Source: Prinsepia uniflora (lineage: Eukaryota; Streptophyta; Magnoliopsida; Rosales; Rosaceae). Taken from it: a stretch of DNA of 64,000 bases. Numbering within the stretch: the stretch's first letter is position 1; each line of letters opens with the position of its first letter. Location: positions 33,528,716 through 33,592,715 of the forward strand of contig CM064874.1 of the NCBI GenBank assembly GCA_032719365.1. The letters are read 5' to 3'. Positions 59,841-64,000 of this stretch are shown one piece after another. The translations under genes were made by a program, and so were the position numbers. The notes under the pieces are model-generated. The model worked only from the letters and a program-made list of their open reading frames with translations. It searched no databases and had not been told where the DNA came from.

Positions 59841-60154
59841 AACTTTCCTCCTCAAAGAATTTCTTCCTCGAAATTCAAACTGACCCAAATTCCACAACTA
59901 AACAGTGGAAATCAATTCCTGCCTCCAACTCGGGCACTCTCGTGTAAACGTATACATTCGACACAACCATCGTACAGGATGGTAACCACTGTCACCAGAG
60001 CCTCCAAGCTCCAACTCAACTCCCGGGAAGCCACACATCGGTTTGTAAGTCTCACTCGAGATACCGACACTCGTAGATCTTGCCTGCCACTCACTCTGAC
60101 AGGCCAGTCATATTAAGTTGACGTCAAGTCGGCTTTTCACCCTGACGACCCTTA
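59841..60154 (-). mobile_element. Internal region of D adjoining its 3' LTR
   Basis: Minus strand: gaatttcgaggaagaaattc then ctttgaggaggaaagtt (PPT, 59841-59857). No coding sequence. Ends at C's insertion with flank cctta. Confidence 0.82.
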
Positions 60155-60510
60155 TGTCAGGACCCGTCCCAAATATCCCCTCGATACACGGGACGAACCC
60201 TGCTCCCGTATGATAATCACACATAAAGTACCAGAATACCCATAATAGTACCGTATGTATAACTATCAGACGCAGGAGTAAATATAATACAACTGTAAGT
60301 CAGAGCATAGTTCTACAAAATGGGCACAAAATCCTACTATGCTAGTCTCGCAACGGAAGAACGTCGTAAGCTCTATGCCTCCATTCCTGCCTCAACGTTC
60401 ACCCCAGCGCTATCACCATGACCTGGAGGAAAAATTTAAAACCAAAAGATGTGAGTGGACTAAATACAAGTTCTAAAAATAGTTTATCATCAAATAAGAG
60501 TTAAGGAAAA

Positions 60511-60527
60511 TAATAATAATAATAATA
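60511..60527. repeat. TAA microsatellite
   Basis: About five to six TAA units in C's LTR. Confidence 0.85.
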
Positions 60528-60751
60528 TGTGTTCCCTCCGTTTTGAAAACATGCATGCCCAACTACGTATTGGAAAAACCACAACATAAAACATCATAAG
60601 AAACAGAAACACTATAAAACGGGTATAAAAATCATATCATAAGCATCATGAAACCGCATCATAAATCATGAATATCAAATCATCATTTTATGATCAAACC
60701 TGCTGGGTCTATCTGAATTTTTAAACTCAACCAGGCCTCAAATGTAATTCC

Positions 60752-60874
60752 GAGTCTTTAAACTCCCGAGTCTTTAAACTCAATAGGCCTACGGGGGTAA
60801 TATCGTAAATGTCCGAGTCTTTAAACTCAATCCGGGCCCGTCCCCCGTCAATCAGAATCCGGGTCTTTAAACCC
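60752..60874 (-). repeat. GAGTTTAAAGACTC palindrome array in C
   Basis: Reads as gagtctttaaactc units and a terminal gggtctttaaaccc on the plus strand, that is the P/K array in minus orientation. Confidence 0.85.
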
Positions 60875-62432
60875 ATATCCAGATCTAGCAAATCCAATCC
60901 AAATTCAATTGTAAAACCATTTCTAAATCCATAGCCAAACTCGAATTCGAAATCCCCGGTTCGAAGCCCTTCCGGCGTTCAGAACCGTCATTCCGAACCC
61001 AAATCCGGAAATCCACCTTTAAACCAAAACCCGCACTTAATCACAAATCATGTTTCATAATCCATTTATCATCATCAGAAAACAATTATAGATTGAAATC
61101 CCTAAGTATGGCATCAAAATCCAAAATTCAGCTTTTTCTCGAAAAACGTGCAAAATCCCAGAAATGTCTCGAAAAACGTGCAAACATATCAACCACATAT
61201 AATCATCATCAAGAAGCATAAAAACATATTTAATATCATAAAACATCAATAAAATAGTTAGGCATGCTCGTAAAGAAAGAAAGAGTCCACTCACAAATCT
61301 GAACGAGTCAATCGCGCTACGTGCGCTCCTCGACCGTCTCAGGCGTCTCCCGTCCTGTCAATATGCACCAAATAGGGTCACAATTACATCAAGGATACTA
61401 AACCTAATTTCCCCAATTTTTCGGGAATTTATTCATTTTTAAATCTTAAACCCTAAAGCCACGACTTTTGAAAACAAGAAAAACGGGAAAACAGGGGATT
61501 CAAGTCTCACCTGCGATTCAGCCTCCGCCGTCTGCACCGCCGCGTGCCACGGTGCTCGTTGAGTTCCCTACAGTCACCTGAGCCTCCTATTGTCTTGGTT
61601 TGAGCCACCACACGGCACAACCACCGCCACAGGGTCACCGCCTCTCTGTTTTCCTTAGAAAATCAACCGTCCACCGCCGTGTCCCCGTGCACGATTGCAG
61701 CTCCAAAATACGATCAATAGCTCAGCCTTGTCTCCCTGTCACTCTCACAATCCACAACCCACTCACTCTTGCACTGAATCGATCACAAACTCTCCCTTTC
61801 TTCCTTTATGTTTTCTGGTTCTCACAGCCCAAATACACGGTTTTGAACGTGCACAATGTGTGGCCGTGCACACTTAGACTCTCCCAGAAGCCTCTAGCTT
61901 CCTCCCACGTGTCCACCTCCTCATGGACCAGCACAAAATATCCAAGCCCACTCAGCCAAGTGGCCTGATCAAATTGGGCCTAAGGTGAAAAGACCAAATT
62001 GCCCCTAGTGTTAAAATTACCTTTTTGCCCTCACACTTCCCTGACCCGTAACTATTTCGTCCGACGTCCGATGACAGCGTGCCGCCTGTCGTTGTACTCA
62101 GGACGTCGAGACCTATCTAACGGTCCTCGGTCTACGTGAAAATCACAAGTCCACCAAAAAGTCAACATTTTTCACAAATGATCAAAATTACGATAACGCC
62201 CTCAGTCTTCCAAACGTCATAACTTTTTCTCCGATTGTCCGAATCGAACCTGCCACCTATCTACGGACTCGTGACGTCCTAAACTATGTCACGGTCAAGG
62301 GTCAACACTCATCCAACCTGTAAATCAAAAAGTCAACTTTTGACGCACTATTCACAAGGGCAAAATCGTCCTTTTATACAAAACTTTACAAAAATTACAT
62401 TTATACCTTTCTCGAAGGTACGGGTTGTTTCA

Positions 62433-62445
62433 ATCTACCCCCCTA
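62433..62445 (-). other. Polypurine tract of C
   Basis: Minus strand aggggggtagat directly before the LTR, preceded by gacgaaattctttt; 22 bp after the pol stop codon. Confidence 0.9.
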
Positions 62446-62467
62446 AAAAGAATTTCGTCACCGAAAT

Positions 62468-64000
62468 TCAGTGAAACAAATAAGGGCATTGCTCGCGCAT
62501 TAAGGCTTCGGTTTCCCAGGTAGCTTCTTCCACCTGATGATTTCTCCACAATATTTTAACTATGGGAACCGTCTTCCTCCTCAAGACCTTATCCTTCCGA
62601 TCCAAAATTGCTACTGGCTGCTCTTCAAAGCTCAAGTCTTCCCTCAGTTCCACAGGTTGTGCTTCCAGAACATGCGAATCATCCCGTATATACTTCCGAA
62701 GCATAGATACATGAAAGACATTATGTACCTTTTCCAGGTCTACTGGTAAGGCCAACCGATAAGCAACAGGACCAATCCACTCTAAGATCTCATAAGGTCC
62801 AATATAACGAGGACTCAGCTTTCCTCGTCTGCCAAACTGTACGATTCCCTTCCAAGGAGATAGCTTCAAGAAAACCCAGTCTCCTACTGCAAACTCCAAA
62901 TCCCTGATCCTACGGTCGGCGTAGCTCTTATGTCGGTCCTGAGCTGCCTTCAGTCGTTCTCGAATCAGTGCCACTTTTTCCTGTGTAAGATCTACCAGCT
63001 CAGAAGTAGTCAATCTCCTCTCACCTACCTCGGTCCAACACAACGGAGTCCGACACTGTCGCCCGTACAAAGCCTCATAAGGAGCCATCCCAATGCTCTC
63101 TTGATAACTGTTAGTGTAGGCGAACTCCATCAAAGGCAGATGTGATTCCCAAGTACCCTGAAACTGTAAGACACAAGCTTTCATCATGTCCTCGAGAATC
63201 TGGATAGTCCGCTCAGACTGTCCATCGGTCTGAGGATGACATGCAGTACTGAAATGCAACTTTGTCCCAAAAGCTTCCTGTAAGCTCTGCCAAAACCGGG
63301 AAGTAAATCTCGGATCTCTGTCGGATACTATCGACTCTGGAGTCCCATGCAGCCGAATAATCTCATCAATAAACAACTGGGCAAACTGCGTCAACCTGAA
63401 GTTCTCCCGTACTGGTAAAAAATGAGCAGACTTCGTAAGTCTATCCACGATCACCCACACGCCATCGTGTCCCTTCGGTGTTCTGGGAAGCTTGAATACG
63501 AAATCCATCGTCAGGTGATCCCATTTCCACTCGGGGATCGATAAAGGTTGCATTGCTCCATAGGGTCTCTGCCGCTCAGCTTTCACTTGCTGACAGATCA
63601 AACATCTGCTGACATACTCTGTAATCTCACGTTTCATACCTGACCACCAGTAATACTCTCGAAGTGTACGATACATCTTGGTCCCACCAGGATGCATCGC
63701 ATAAGCTGAATAGTGAGCCTCATCCAGTATCACCTTTTTCAATGTCTCGTCCTCGGGTACACACAACCGTCCGTCTTTAACCAAGGCTCCATCCTCGCGA
63801 TTCTCAAAATCCTGTCTCTCTCCAGCCTCGACCTCAATACGTATGATGCCCAAAATAGGGTCCTCAAACTGAGCATCAATAACCTGATCAATCAACACAG
63901 GTCGTATGTGAAAACTCGCTAAAAGTGCTCCCTGATCATCCACAGTCAACTCTACTCCCAGCCTGCGGAGCTCAACCAACAAAGGTAATCGTACTGTCCT
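62468..64000 (-). CDS. pol: Integrase with C-terminal chromodomain (pol C-terminus, partial)
   Basis: An uninterrupted frame enters from the right edge and stops at 62468-62470. Residues are counted from the leucine codon at 63982 (a TTG, not a true start). The HHCC zinc finger is H90, H97, C127, C130. The catalytic triad is D160 (TMDFV), D221 (SDRDPRF) and E257 (TDGQSERT), spaced D-X60-D-X35-E as in active integrases. The GPY module is at about 395-411 (IGPYEILEWIGPVAYRL), and the last ~45 residues form a chromodomain (VAILDRK ... LWRNH ... ATWE). Integrase inserts the cDNA; the chromodomain directs insertion to marked chromatin in related chromoviruses. Protease, RT and RNase H would lie right of the window. 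No stop or frameshift, so possibly still functional. Tekay/Del assignment is by the style of the tail, without a search. Confidence 0.95.
   Translation of the reverse strand, partial: RTVRLPLLVELRRLGVELTVDDQGALLASFHIRPVLIDQVIDAQFEDPILGIIRIEVEAGERQDFENREDGALVKDGRLCVPEDETLKKVILDEAHYSAYAMHPGGTKMYRTLREYYWWSGMKREITEYVSRCLICQQVKAERQRPYGAMQPLSIPEWKWDHLTMDFVFKLPRTPKGHDGVWVIVDRLTKSAHFLPVRENFRLTQFAQLFIDEIIRLHGTPESIVSDRDPRFTSRFWQSLQEAFGTKLHFSTACHPQTDGQSERTIQILEDMMKACVLQFQGTWESHLPLMEFAYTNSYQESIGMAPYEALYGRQCRTPLCWTEVGERRLTTSELVDLTQEKVALIRERLKAAQDRHKSYADRRIRDLEFAVGDWVFLKLSPWKGIVQFGRRGKLSPRYIGPYEILEWIGPVAYRLALPVDLEKVHNVFHVSMLRKYIRDDSHVLEAQPVELREDLSFEEQPVAILDRKDKVLRRKTVPIVKILWRNHQVEEATWETEALMREQCPYLFH

Larger units (their letters stand above)
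60155..62432 (-). repeat. 3' LTR of element C
   Basis: TGTCAGGACCCGTCCC to GGTTGTTTCA (minus start TGAAACAACCCGTACC, so one base off the family TGTAAC). 2278 bp. Arms GTGAGTGGAC 60451-60460 and GTCCACTCAC 61285-61294. TGACGT..-type motif 62272-62291 with one arm mutated (TGACAT). The first 250 bp match P's LTR closely. Confidence 0.9.
57193..64000 (-). mobile_element. Element D: 3' LTR and start of internal region, interrupted by C
   Basis: 3' LTR 57193-59840 followed, in minus orientation, by the PPT and 314 bp of internal DNA up to 60154, where C enters. The rest would lie beyond the right edge past C. Confidence 0.82.
60155..64000 (-). mobile_element. Element C: Tekay/Del-like chromovirus, 3' part
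   Basis: 3' LTR 60155-62432, PPT 62433-62445, then the C-terminal pol frame to the right edge. It is the best-preserved coding element here. Left flank cctta (60150-60154); the other flank is outside the window, so TSD cannot be checked. Confidence 0.92.

Overview
The window is plant nuclear DNA made almost entirely of LTR retrotransposons of the Ty3/gypsy type. The clues are initiator-Met-tRNA primer sites (TGGTATCAGAGC), LTRs opening TGTAAC(G/A)ACCCG and closing CCTG(T/A)CA, gag/protease/RT and chromodomain-integrase reading frames typical of the chromovirus Tekay/Del group, and AT-rich solo LTRs with TATAAATA promoters. I see no host gene, tRNA, rRNA or CRISPR. The species cannot be named; a eudicot with a repeat-rich genome fits. 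Most short reading frames lie inside LTRs and are not treated as genes.

The window is a nest of insertions, resolved here by target-site duplications (TSDs), primer binding sites (PBS) and polypurine tracts (PPT). Element letters are mine. Left part: LTR O (1-2270, minus) cuts the reverse transcriptase of element N (minus; gag-pol remnant 2271-4516, 5' LTR 4517-7015 continuing at 22477-22640). N's LTR is split by element A (plus, 7016-22471, TSD acctg/acatg). A's internal region is split by element P (plus, 12286-19412), which has two nearly identical 3.04-kb LTRs around only 1.05 kb of non-coding DNA.

Middle part: element L (minus, 23414-56740) has a 2.67-kb 3' LTR and a 0.75-kb internal region. 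Its 5' LTR is split by element G (minus, 26997-55519). G's 3' LTR holds solo LTR H (27769-40088, TSD tacaa), which holds element B (29169-38380). G's internal region holds LTR J (41838-46441) with solo LTR K inside it (42959-46008, TSD tttgg). G's 5' LTR holds solo LTR I (49844-54409, TSD cttaa) with solo LTR E inside it (50920-53736, TSD ttact). Right part: older LTR remnant M (23213-23413 and 56741-57192), then element D (3' LTR 57193-59840), whose internal region is entered by element C (60155 to beyond the edge). C carries a well-preserved integrase with chromodomain.

Functionally only C (integrase end) and N (gag to mid-RT) retain coding sequence here; A, B, G, L and P have PBS/PPT-type signals or remnants but no proteins and would need enzymes from relatives. 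P and C share LTR subfamily features, so a C-like element is a plausible partner. The LTRs share a regular plan: a TGACGT...ACGTCA inverted motif near the 5' end, a CG-rich palindrome, then a segment bounded by GTGAGTGGAC and its inverted copy GTCCACTCAC. That segment contains CATGCATG motifs and rows of short palindromes whose stems co-vary. All comparisons were made by reading; no alignments or searches were run.
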